From positions 62,001-126,000 of the forward strand of contig CAWJCU010000001.1 of NCBI GenBank assembly GCA_963841455.1: a stretch of 64,000 nt of DNA, given 5' to 3'. Positions 57,867 to 64,000 of this stretch are shown one piece after another. Under the pieces are notes generated by a model, which searched no databases, had not been told where the DNA came from, and saw only the letters and a list, made by a program, of their open reading frames with translations. The DNA comes from JAWVFM01 sp963841455. Lineage in GTDB: Bacteria > Actinomycetota > Thermoleophilia > Solirubrobacterales > 70-9. The translations under genes and the position numbers were made by a program. How positions within the stretch are numbered: position 1 is the stretch's first letter; every line of letters begins with the position of its first letter.

Positions 57867-57887
57867 TTGGGCGCCGACGGCGCCCAA
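57867..57887 (+). promoter_or_regulatory. Hairpin masking the DUF445 ribosome site
   Basis: Perfect 9-bp arms TTGGGCGCC / GGCGCCCAA with a GAC loop. The ribosome site AAGGGA of the DUF445 gene (ATG 57898) starts in its last bases. A 25-codon frame (ATG 57836 to TGA 57913) runs through the hairpin and overlaps the DUF445 start in another frame; the two start contexts share TGTGTCATG. Confidence 0.45.
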
Positions 57888-57897
57888 GGGATGTGTC

Positions 57898-59211
57898 ATG
57901 GGTGGAGAGGTGATCACAGCGATCTCGCTGCCGCTGGTGCACGGCAGCGACACGCTGAAGGCGATCACGATCCCGATCTTCACGGGCGTGATCGGCTACA
58001 TCATCAACTGGACCGGGGTCTGGATGCTCTTCCACCCGATCCGGTTCGTCGGGCTCGAGGTCCCGGGGCTCGCGCCGCTCGCGCGCCTACTGCCGCGGAA
58101 GCTCCAGGACATCCCCGGGATCATGCATGGCGGCGTCGGCTGGCAGGGGATCATCCCGTCGCGGGCGGCGAAGATGGGCTCGATCGCGGCCGACAAGGGG
58201 CTCGCGAAGCTCGGCACGCCCGGCGAGTTCTACGACCAGCTCGAGCCCGACAAGATCGCCGAGCACATCCTCGCCACGTCGCAGCGCGACATCTACGACG
58301 TCGTCGAGCGGATCATGAACCGCGAGAACGCGCAGCTCTGGAACGACCTGCCGCCGCGAGTCCGCGAGGCGGTCCACGCCCGGGTGCAGTCGCAGCTGCC
58401 CGACATCGTCCGCGACGTCACCCAGGAGATCGGGACCAACATCGACCAGCTCCTCGACGTGAAGCTGATGGTGATCCGCAAGTTCGAGGCGAACCCCGAG
58501 CTGGCGACGCGCGCCTTTCTCGAGATCGGCCAGCGCGAGCTAAGGCTGATGATCAACTTCGGGTTCCTGTTCGGCTTCCTGCTCGGGATCCCCGTTGTGT
58601 TCATCGTCCATGCCTTCCCGCACTGGTGGGTGCTGCCAGTCTGCGGCGTCGTCGTCGGCTGGGTCACGAACCTGCTCGGGATGCAGCTCATCTTCGAGCC
58701 GGTGGAGCCGCGCCGGATCGGGCCCCTCAAGCTCCACGGCCTCTTCCTTCGCAGGCGCGCCGAGATCGCGGGCGTGTACGCGAAGATCATCGCCGACGAC
58801 GTCGTCACCCTCGGCAACGTCGGCGACCAGCTCCTGCACGGACCGCGGTCCGACCGCACGCGGCAGATGCTCGAGACGGCGCTGCGGCCGGCTGTCGATC
58901 GGGCGACCGGGCCGGCGCGGCCCGCGGTCCGGGTCGCGATGGGCACTCGCCAGTACGACACCATCCGCGACTCGGTCGCCGTCGAGGCGGTGGAGTACAC
59001 GATGACCCCCCTCACGGACCCCGAGTTCTCGGAGCGCCAAAGCACGCGGGTCCGTAGCCTGCTCGAGGCCCGCATGCGCGAGATGTCATACGCCGATTTC
59101 GTTGAGCTCTTGCGCTCCGCGATCAAGGAGGACGAGTGGATGCTCTACGCGCATGGTGCCGTGCTCGGCTTCGGCGCAGGGCTGGTCCACCTTGCGATAT
59201 TCGGTGTCTGA
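57898..59211 (+). CDS. DUF445-family membrane protein
   Basis: 437 aa. Helices at both ends of the protein and two in the middle: ITIPIFTGVIGYIINWTGVW near 23-42, FGFLFGFLLGIPVVFIVHAF and WWVLPVCGVVVGWVTNLLGM near 221-265, and a C-terminal helix. Large helical cytoplasmic parts with PAVRVAMGTRQYDTIRDSVA. DUF445 proteins are widespread and uncharacterised; some are tied to cell envelope or sporulation. The gene for a DUF4393-like protein starts one base after its stop, so the two are co-translated. Confidence 0.85.
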   Translation: MGGEVITAISLPLVHGSDTLKAITIPIFTGVIGYIINWTGVWMLFHPIRFVGLEVPGLAPLARLLPRKLQDIPGIMHGGVGWQGIIPSRAAKMGSIAADKGLAKLGTPGEFYDQLEPDKIAEHILATSQRDIYDVVERIMNRENAQLWNDLPPRVREAVHARVQSQLPDIVRDVTQEIGTNIDQLLDVKLMVIRKFEANPELATRAFLEIGQRELRLMINFGFLFGFLLGIPVVFIVHAFPHWWVLPVCGVVVGWVTNLLGMQLIFEPVEPRRIGPLKLHGLFLRRRAEIAGVYAKIIADDVVTLGNVGDQLLHGPRSDRTRQMLETALRPAVDRATGPARPAVRVAMGTRQYDTIRDSVAVEAVEYTMTPLTDPEFSERQSTRVRSLLEARMREMSYADFVELLRSAIKEDEWMLYAHGAVLGFGAGLVHLAIFGV

Positions 59212-59212
59212 G

Positions 59213-60103
59213 ATGAGCTCCGAGAACGACAACGCGACGGCCGACGAAGGCCTACGGGCTGCCCTGCCCGGCTTGGCCCGCATCTACGCGTCGTCGTGGT
59301 GGAACACGGCGGAGTGGACCGTGGAGACGGCCGTGCGTTCCGGGGTTCGACTCGCTCGTGCCGCGACCGGACGCGAGTCGGCGTCCGAGCTCTTCGAGGA
59401 CACCGCGGCGGACGTCCGCGCGTACGCGCGGAGGATGCTCGAGATCGTCGACGGCGGCGCTCGCGGGTCGAGCGCCTCCGAGCTGCTCCGTGAGGACGGC
59501 CGGGCGGAGGGCGAGGCCGACACGTCGGGGCCCGCGCTTCGCGCCCGCGGCGAGGAGCTCCTGCGGCGCTCCGCGGACGTCGACTATGACGAGGACTCCC
59601 ACCCCGCGTACGACCGGATGCTCAGCGAGCTGGCGCCGGACGAGGCGCGGATCCTCCGCCTGCTCTTCCTCGAGGGCGCGCAGCCCTCGGTGGACATCCG
59701 GGCCGGGCTGCCCCTGGTGTCCGACCTCGTCGCCCCGGGCCGCAACATGATCGGCGCGGACGCCGGCTGCCGGTACACCGATCGCGTCCCGGCCTACCTC
59801 AACAACCTCTCCCGGCTCGGCCTCATCTGGTTCTCGCGCGAGCCGGTCCGCGACCGCCTCCGCTACCAGGTGGTCGAGGCGCAGCCCGACGTGCTCGAGG
59901 CCATGCGTAAGGGCGGACGCACGGCGCGGACCGTGCGCAGGAGCATCGTCCTCACGCCGTTCGGCAAGGACTTCTGCGAGACGTGCCTTCCTGTCGACAC
60001 GGCGGAGTTCGAGGCGCTCGGCCCAGAGGCCTACCCGAACGACGACGGCTCCCCCGGCCTTGAGGCCGAAGGAGCCGTGAGCACCGAAAGCACCGAAGAC
60101 TGA
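59213..60103 (+). CDS. DUF4393 (Abi-alpha)-like protein
   Basis: 296 aa. N-terminal helical region with RIYASSWWNTAEWTVETAVR, then the DUF4393-type segment: SHPAYDRMLSELAPDEARIL, RLLFLEGAQPSVDIRAGLPL, RVPAYLNNLSRLGLIWFSRE and VRRSIVLTPFGKDFC near the end. The domain is named for a lactococcal abortive-infection protein, but most members are untested. Soluble or peripheral. Start ATG one base after the DUF445 stop (TGAGATG), so strict coupling is likely. Together with DUF445 it forms a two-gene unit of unknown function. Confidence 0.7.
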   Translation: MSSENDNATADEGLRAALPGLARIYASSWWNTAEWTVETAVRSGVRLARAATGRESASELFEDTAADVRAYARRMLEIVDGGARGSSASELLREDGRAEGEADTSGPALRARGEELLRRSADVDYDEDSHPAYDRMLSELAPDEARILRLLFLEGAQPSVDIRAGLPLVSDLVAPGRNMIGADAGCRYTDRVPAYLNNLSRLGLIWFSREPVRDRLRYQVVEAQPDVLEAMRKGGRTARTVRRSIVLTPFGKDFCETCLPVDTAEFEALGPEAYPNDDGSPGLEAEGAVSTESTED

Positions 60104-60104
60104 G

Positions 60105-60299
60105 CTACGCGGTCTTGCGCTCCAGGTCGGCGACCTCCTCGGCCTTCTGATCGGCCCTGGTCTCCGCGTCCGAGAGCTGATCCTTCTTCTCGCCCTTGCG
60201 CTCCTCGTCGATGCCCTCACGGCGAGTTGACGAGTCGCCGGTGACGTCTCCAACGACCTGCTTCGCCTTGCCTGTGACCTTGTCGGTCAGTGAACCCAT
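60105..60299 (-). CDS. CsbD-family stress protein
   Basis: 64 aa, very hydrophilic and helical: MGSLTDKVTGKAKQVVGDVT, GDSSTRREGIDEERKGEKKD. CsbD-like proteins are general-stress products of unknown mechanism. AAGGAAGG precedes the ATG. A 20-bp inverted repeat (60317-60336) overlaps its promoter region. Confidence 0.9.
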   Translation of the reverse strand: MGSLTDKVTGKAKQVVGDVTGDSSTRREGIDEERKGEKKDQLSDAETRADQKAEEVADLERKTA

Positions 60300-60316
60300 C
60301 TTTGTTTCCTTCCTTA

Positions 60317-60336
60317 GCTAGTTCTCGGTAACTAGC
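60317..60336 (-). promoter_or_regulatory. Inverted repeat upstream of the CsbD gene
   Basis: GCTAGTT-CTCGGT-AACTAGC: perfect 7-bp arms, six-base spacer, AT-rich against the background, 18 bp before the start codon. A candidate operator or early mRNA hairpin. Confidence 0.5.
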
Positions 60337-60386
60337 CTCGCGGTCGAGCGAGCAAACGTTGTGCCCGCTGCCACACTCTCTGTTCA

Positions 60387-61412
60387 GTGGACCTCGAGCT
60401 TCTCGACAGCTTTCTATCGGCCCGCGGAGAGCCCGCGTTCCGCGCCGGCCAGGTGTGGGAATGGGCGGCTCGCGGGGCGCGCTCGTACGCCGAGATGACG
60501 AACCTGCCCGCGGAGCTGCGCTCCGAGCTCGAGCGCGAGGTGCCGCTTTCGACCTTGGCCGTGGAGCGCGAGGAGCGCTCGCGCGACGGCACGCTAAAGG
60601 CGCTCTTCGCGACCGCCGACGGGAGGCCCGTCGAGGCGGTGCTGATGAGCTACCGCGATGGCCGGCGCTCGCTCTGCGTCTCGAGCCAGTCGGGCTGCCC
60701 TCTCACGTGCACCTTCTGCGCCACCGGCGCGATGCGGTTTGGCCGCAACCTCACCGCGTCGGAGATCCTCGACCAGGCGCTTCATTTCCGGCGCTCAGGT
60801 GCGATCAACCACCTCGTCTTCATGGGGATGGGGGAGCCGCTGATGAACGTCGACGCGGTCCTCGGCGGCTTGCGAGCGCCTTCCGGCTGTCGGGATCGCC
60901 GCCTCGCGCACGACCGTCTCCACCGTCGGCTGGATCCCCGGCATCGAGCGGCTCGCCGCGGAGGGGCCCGCCGGTGCGTCTGGCGCTCTCGCTCCACGCG
61001 GCCGAGGAGGGGCTTCGCTCGGAGCTGATGCCCGTGAACGACCGCTTCCCGCTCGCGCGACGTCCTCGAGGCGTGCCTTGCCTGGCGCGCGGTCAGGCGC
61101 CGGCGGGTCTTCGTCGAGTACGTGATGCTCGCCGGCGTGAACGACCGCTACGACCAGGCCGTCGCCCTGGCGGAGGCGCTCACGCCCCGCGAGGCGTTCA
61201 AGGTCAACCTGATCCCCTACAACCCCACGGGAACGGGATTCGAGGGCTCGACCCGCGAGGCAATCGAAGCGTTCCGGGAGGCCCTGCGGGCCCGCGGCGT
61301 GCCGGCGACCGTCCGCCTGACCCGAGGCCGCGACATCGCGGCGGCCTGCGGGCAGCTCGCGGGGGCCCGCGGCGACGCGGCCGGTATCGCGGCACCGGCC
61401 GCCGTCGACTAG
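60387..61412 (+). pseudogene. rlmN: 23S rRNA/tRNA adenine C2-methyltransferase RlmN with three single-base insertions
   Basis: Radical-SAM enzyme that methylates A2503 of 23S rRNA and A37 of tRNAs. The 4Fe-4S motif is C104-x3-C108-x2-C111 in CPLTCTFCATG, followed by LVFMGMGEPLMN. Removing one G near 60866, one C at 60969-60971 and one C near 61053 restores a continuous protein of about 340 aa: ACERLPAVGIAASRTTVSTV, PPVRLALSLHAAEEGLRSEL, EYVMLAGVNDRYDQA, FKVNLIPYNPTG. Insertions lie in G/C runs and the rest is well conserved, so errors in the sequence are more likely than true loss. GTG start, no ribosome site. Confidence 0.9.
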
Positions 61413-61415
61413 CGC

Positions 61416-61703
61416 TTAAGCCGTCTGGGTGTCGGCCTCGGGCTCCTCGCCGGGCCAGGAGCCGGTCGCGCGCTCGAAGCCACGGCGGGAGGCGTGGTCG
61501 ATCAGGCCCTTGGTCACGCGAAAGGCAGCGCCCTCGATTGCGAGGGCCGCGGCGAGCCTGCCGAGGGAAACGTCCCGCTGCTCGGGATGGGGCGCGTCGG
61601 AGTCGTCCACGAGCGACCACGCGGCATCGAAGACCTTCTTCGCGACGAAGCCGGCCACGAGGCCGGCGCCGACGCTCACCGGCACGAACAACACGCGCGA
61701 CAT
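61416..61703 (-). CDS. DUF4235 membrane protein
   Basis: 95 aa. One helix at the N-terminus (VPVSVGAGLVAGFVAKKVFD), then AWSLVDDSDAPHPEQRDVSL and a second amphipathic or membrane segment LAAALAIEGAAFRVTKGLID, HASRRGFERATGSWPGEEP. This is the standard DUF4235 layout. Role unknown. Ends four bases from the convergent rlmN stop. Confidence 0.87.
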   Translation of the reverse strand: MSRVLFVPVSVGAGLVAGFVAKKVFDAAWSLVDDSDAPHPEQRDVSLGRLAAALAIEGAAFRVTKGLIDHASRRGFERATGSWPGEEPEADTQTA

Positions 61704-61753
61704 GACCGGCGACTACCCGCTCCGCGCGGGTCGCTCACCTCGTCGCAGGAGCG

Positions 61754-62122
61754 TCAACCCGGATCGATGACCGCGGCGACGGCCTCGCCGCGCGTTGCGA
61801 AGACCGGGATCGTGCGGTCCACGGCGGTCAGGGTCAGGAGCTTTCGCACCGGTCCTTCGTCGGCGACGAACGCCACGTTGGCCTCGCCGTTCTGAAGCGG
61901 CTTCGCTCCGCGGAGCAGCGCCGCGAGCCCCACGGAGTCGATGAAGTCGCAGTCGAGCAGGTCGACGACGAGTGGCCGGTCCGGGTCGGCGGCGCCGGCG
62001 GTGAGCCTCTCCTCGAGCGCCGGAGCGGTCTCGATGTCGAGGGTCCCACGCAGCGCGACGACGCGCACCACCTCGGTGACCTCCTCCTGAACGTCCAGCC
62101 CGCGCGACCCGCTGCTCGCCAT
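61754..62122 (-). CDS. STAS-domain anti-sigma-factor antagonist
   Basis: 122 aa. VVALRGTLDIETAPALEERL and LLDCDFIDSVGLAALLRGAK; phospho-site Ser at about 63 in IDSVGL. Such proteins bind or release an anti-sigma kinase depending on phosphorylation. No kinase or phosphatase gene is adjacent. It starts eight bases after the cyclophilin stop on the same strand, so the two may form an operon. Confidence 0.9.
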   Translation of the reverse strand: MASSGSRGLDVQEEVTEVVRVVALRGTLDIETAPALEERLTAGAADPDRPLVVDLLDCDFIDSVGLAALLRGAKPLQNGEANVAFVADEGPVRKLLTLTAVDRTIPVFATRGEAVAAVIDPG

Positions 62123-62129
62123 CGCGTCC

Positions 62130-62588
62130 CTAGTCGCCGAGCTCGACCCGTTCGATCGTCTGGTCCTCGCGCGGGCGGTCGCGGTCGTCGGTTGGCGCGG
62201 CCTCGATCGCGTCGACGACGTCCATTCCGTCGGCGACCTCGCCGAAGACCGTGTGCTTGCCGTCGAGCCAGGGCGCCTCGTCGGTGGTGACGATGAAGAA
62301 CTGCGATCCGTTGGTGTTCGGGCCAGCGTTCGCCATCGCCAGCGCCCCTCGCACCACCTTGTGCTCGTTGAACTCGTCCTCGAAGGTGTAGCCGGGACCG
62401 CCGGTTCCGGTGCCCTCCGGGCACCCGCCCTGGATCATGAACCCGCGGATCACACGGTGGAAGATGAGGCCGTCGTAGAACCCGTCGCCGGCAAGCTTGC
62501 GGAAGTTTTCAACGGTTTTCGGCGCCGCGTCGTCGAAGAACTCGAGCCGGACCGGTCCGGCGGAAGTATGAAGTGTGGCCTCGGACAC
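62130..62588 (-). CDS. Cyclophilin-type peptidyl-prolyl isomerase
   Basis: 152 aa, cytoplasmic. FDDAAPKTVENFRKLAGDGF, FHRVIRGFMIQGGCPEGTGT (catalytic Arg in FHRV), and GALAMANAGPNTNGSQFFI. Typical bacterial cyclophilin length. GTG start at 62588, which reads VSEATLHTSAGPV. Divergent from the Usp-like gene 31 bp away. Confidence 0.93.
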   Translation of the reverse strand: MSEATLHTSAGPVRLEFFDDAAPKTVENFRKLAGDGFYDGLIFHRVIRGFMIQGGCPEGTGTGGPGYTFEDEFNEHKVVRGALAMANAGPNTNGSQFFIVTTDEAPWLDGKHTVFGEVADGMDVVDAIEAAPTDDRDRPREDQTIERVELGD

Positions 62589-62619
62589 GGACCCGCACTC
62601 TACGGGGTACGTTTTCGGC

Positions 62620-63256
62620 GTGGAGGGGAGCTCGTCACCGTTGCGTCCATGGCACCTCCCGATTGCGGTGATCGGGATCGCGGTTCCGATCGTCGGAGCG
62701 ACCTTGATCGGCGGCCCTCCCGCCGGGCTGGGGGCGTCCTTCCTCGGCTGCCGCGACGATCGTCTACCTGGCGGTTCGGGCATCGCCCCGTGAGGCCATC
62801 GAGGTTGCCTCGGCCGCGGGGGATGGGGCACGCGTGCTGGTCATTGCGTGCACCGCTGTCGACGAGCCCATCGCCGCCGAGGCCGTCGCTGAAGCGGCTG
62901 AGGAGGCCGGAGCGTCTTCGCCCTCCGACGCGGAGGTGCTGGTGGTCGCGCCCGCGAGCGGCAGCCGGCTCGGGCACTGGCTCTCCGACCTCGGTCCCGC
63001 TCGGCTCAGCGCGCAGGAGCGCCTCGCGGTTTCGATCGCCACCCTCGCGGCTGCGGGACTTGATGCCCGCGGACGGGTTGGCGACCCCGACCCGACGGTC
63101 GCGACGGAGGACGCGCTGCGGACGTTTCCGGCCGGGCGCCTCGTCTTCGTGAGCGAGGTCGAGGACGAGCGCGCGCACCGAGCGGCCGAGGACGTGCGGG
63201 CGCGCGCCAGCATTCCCGTCCGTCACCTGGCCCTCGGGCCGGCACCGGTGTCCTAG
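62620..63256 (+). pseudogene. Membrane-anchored Usp-like protein, one frameshift
   Basis: A GTG start, then LPIAVIGIAVPIVGATLIGG (membrane helix). A one-base shift near 62745 leads into AAATIVYLAVRASPREAIEV, then RVLVIACTAVDEPIAAEAVA, EVLVVAPASGSRLGHWLSDL, GLDARGRVGDPDPTVATEDA and LRTFPAGRLVFVSEVED. The GDPDPxxAxEDALRTF core resembles universal-stress-type nucleotide-binding folds of actinobacteria. 637 bases is a multiple of three plus one, fitting a single insertion. About 212 aa if repaired. Confidence 0.75.
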
Positions 63257-63257
63257 G

Positions 63258-63602
63258 TCAGCTCTTTTTCCCGGCGATGGCCCGCTGGAGCTGGCCCTTG
63301 TTCATCTGCGAGCGGCCCTTGATCCCGAGCTGGCGCGCCTCGTTGTAGAGCTGGTCGCGGGTGCGCCCCTTCTGCCGGTTCGTCCCCGAGCGGCGCCCGC
63401 CGCGTCGTCCCGACGAGATGTCCCGGGTCGAGGTCCGCGAACGCTGCCGAGACTCCCCCGATCGCGCTCGCTCCTTGTTCACGGTCCTCGCCGCGATCTC
63501 CTCGGCGCGGCTCTCCGACCGGCCCTGCTGGCGCTCGGAGCGCTTGACGTGCTCGTACTGGCGGGCGCGTTTCGTGCCCTTCTTCACTCCGCGAGGTGGC
63601 AT
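63258..63602 (-). CDS. Basic protein with C-terminal Rho_N-like domain
   Basis: 114 aa. N-terminal MPPRGVKKGTKRARQYEHVK, EEIAARTVNKERARSGESRQ, then Ser/Arg-rich disorder and KGRTRDQLYNEARQLGIKGR, SQMNKGQLQRAIAGKK, which is the SAP/Rho_N fold. Often labelled plasmid-stabilisation protein without proof; DNA or RNA binding is likely. Ends two bases from the convergent Usp-like gene. Confidence 0.85.
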   Translation of the reverse strand: MPPRGVKKGTKRARQYEHVKRSERQQGRSESRAEEIAARTVNKERARSGESRQRSRTSTRDISSGRRGGRRSGTNRQKGRTRDQLYNEARQLGIKGRSQMNKGQLQRAIAGKKS

Positions 63603-63631
63603 TGCTTTCTCCTTTGGTCGTGGTTCGTCGA

Positions 63632-63976
63632 CTACCGGCCGTCGGGCGGGCCGAAGCGGCTACGAGGCAGCGAGCGCGCGCCACCGGATTGCACTGCCTG
63701 GCGCAATGCCGCCCGGTACCGGCCCGGCCCCCATCGGCTCGCGCGCAGCTCTCGTGCCAGCGCGGCCCGATCGATCGGGCCGTGGTGCTCGAGCGCCCGC
63801 GTGATGGCCTCGACCTCACGCGCGAGCTCGTCGCGATCGTCGAAGTCGCCGGAATAGAGCGGGAACGGCGAGTAGCCGAGCCTGCCGGGCCCCAGACGCG
63901 GCCGCCTTCGGACGTCTCGGCTCGGCCTCGGTTTAGCCTCGCGCTCGGCGCGGGTGCCATCGTCGCCTTCGATCAC
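63632..63976 (-). CDS. Hypothetical protein, possibly continuing past the window edge
   Basis: 114 aa from a GTG at 63976: basic N-terminus, YSPFPLYSGDFDDRDELARE, VEAITRALEHHGPIDRAALA, RELRASRWGPGRYRAALRQA. The second half looks like a winged helix. The frame has no stop between 63976 and the window end, so the true start may lie outside. Family not recognised. Confidence 0.6.
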   Translation of the reverse strand: MIEGDDGTRAEREAKPRPSRDVRRRPRLGPGRLGYSPFPLYSGDFDDRDELAREVEAITRALEHHGPIDRAALARELRASRWGPGRYRAALRQAVQSGGARSLPRSRFGPPDGR

Positions 63977-64000
63977 GCGGCCACCGCCCTCGGCCTCTTC

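Noticed and set aside
57898..60103. Calling DUF445/DUF4393 a proven phage-defence system
   Set aside because: The name Abi-alpha is inherited from one protein; nothing else nearby is a defence gene. Kept only as a hypothesis in the findings.

Overview
The window reads as chromosomal DNA of a high-GC actinobacterium (roughly 68-70% GC by eye), most likely class Thermoleophilia (Solirubrobacterales/Gaiellales). Lineage-typical signs are the short SnoaL-like proteins starting MSQENVE, WS/DGAT acyltransferase, DUF1275, DUF445, small Rho_N/'plasmid stabilization' proteins, and a ydaO-type c-di-AMP riboswitch before a cell-wall hydrolase. This is inference from family content; no rRNA is present. 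Gene packing is very tight: convergent neighbours often end within 0-5 bp of each other.

Layout. 1-5.5 kb: tRNA-Ser, a decayed AbiEi/DUF559 gene between two palindromes, L,D-transpeptidase, WS/DGAT, alcohol dehydrogenase plus YCII protein, YoaK-like membrane protein, tRNA-Arg. 5.6-9.5 kb: a scrambled accessory patch with full and broken SnoaL genes, a secreted protein with seven consecutive histidines, tRNA-Val fragments and small ORFs. 9.5-15.4 kb: GFA and RibD-like enzymes, a DrrAB-type ABC exporter, an MMPL transporter. 15.5-24 kb: signalling block with a four-GAF histidine kinase, a NarL-type regulator, a stand-alone receiver, a berberine-bridge-type oxidase with a coupled 59-aa partner, and a MASE1-GAF kinase. 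24-27.4 kb: ABC-2 exporter (permease frameshifted) and a DHA2 exporter. 27.4-38.4 kb: secreted proteins, a CEO-synthase/alanine-dehydrogenase-like enzyme, a DUF2294/winged-helix operon headed by a polyproline peptide, a CocE-type peptidase, an FG-GAP protein. 38.4-48.5 kb: efflux, alcohol dehydrogenase, a c-di-AMP-switched NlpC/P60-like hydrolase, an M23-like coiled-coil protein, amidase with a tiny GatC/AtzG-like partner, P450, SRPBCC, and a class-I glutamine-amidotransferase-like protein without its cysteine. 48.5-64 kb: hydrolases, an MFS pseudogene with its ArsR-type regulator, SDR, 5'-3' exonuclease, AlkZ-like DNA glycosylase, DHA2 efflux, K+ channel, DUF445 plus DUF4393 pair, CsbD, rlmN (frameshifted), STAS, cyclophilin, a Usp-like protein and small basic proteins.

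Two themes cut across the window. (1) Several dispersed palindromic or repeat families sit on gene 3' ends and often contain the stop codon: a 46-bp family at 1001, 36581 and 54186 with a decayed copy at 105; a GGTGAC...GTCACC family at 10887 and 27533; a 44-bp family at 12723 and 15469; and a perfect 43-bp palindrome at 48541. (2) Many genes carry single-base indels that restore family-like protein when undone (5676, 25047, 49545, 60387, 62620 and others). This is either real decay or, more likely for rlmN, sequencing error.

The candidates I would follow first are the operon at 30442-31785 (AT-rich promoter, hairpin leader, 48-aa polyproline peptide, DUF2294, small protein, winged helix) and the DUF445/DUF4393 pair at 57898-60103.
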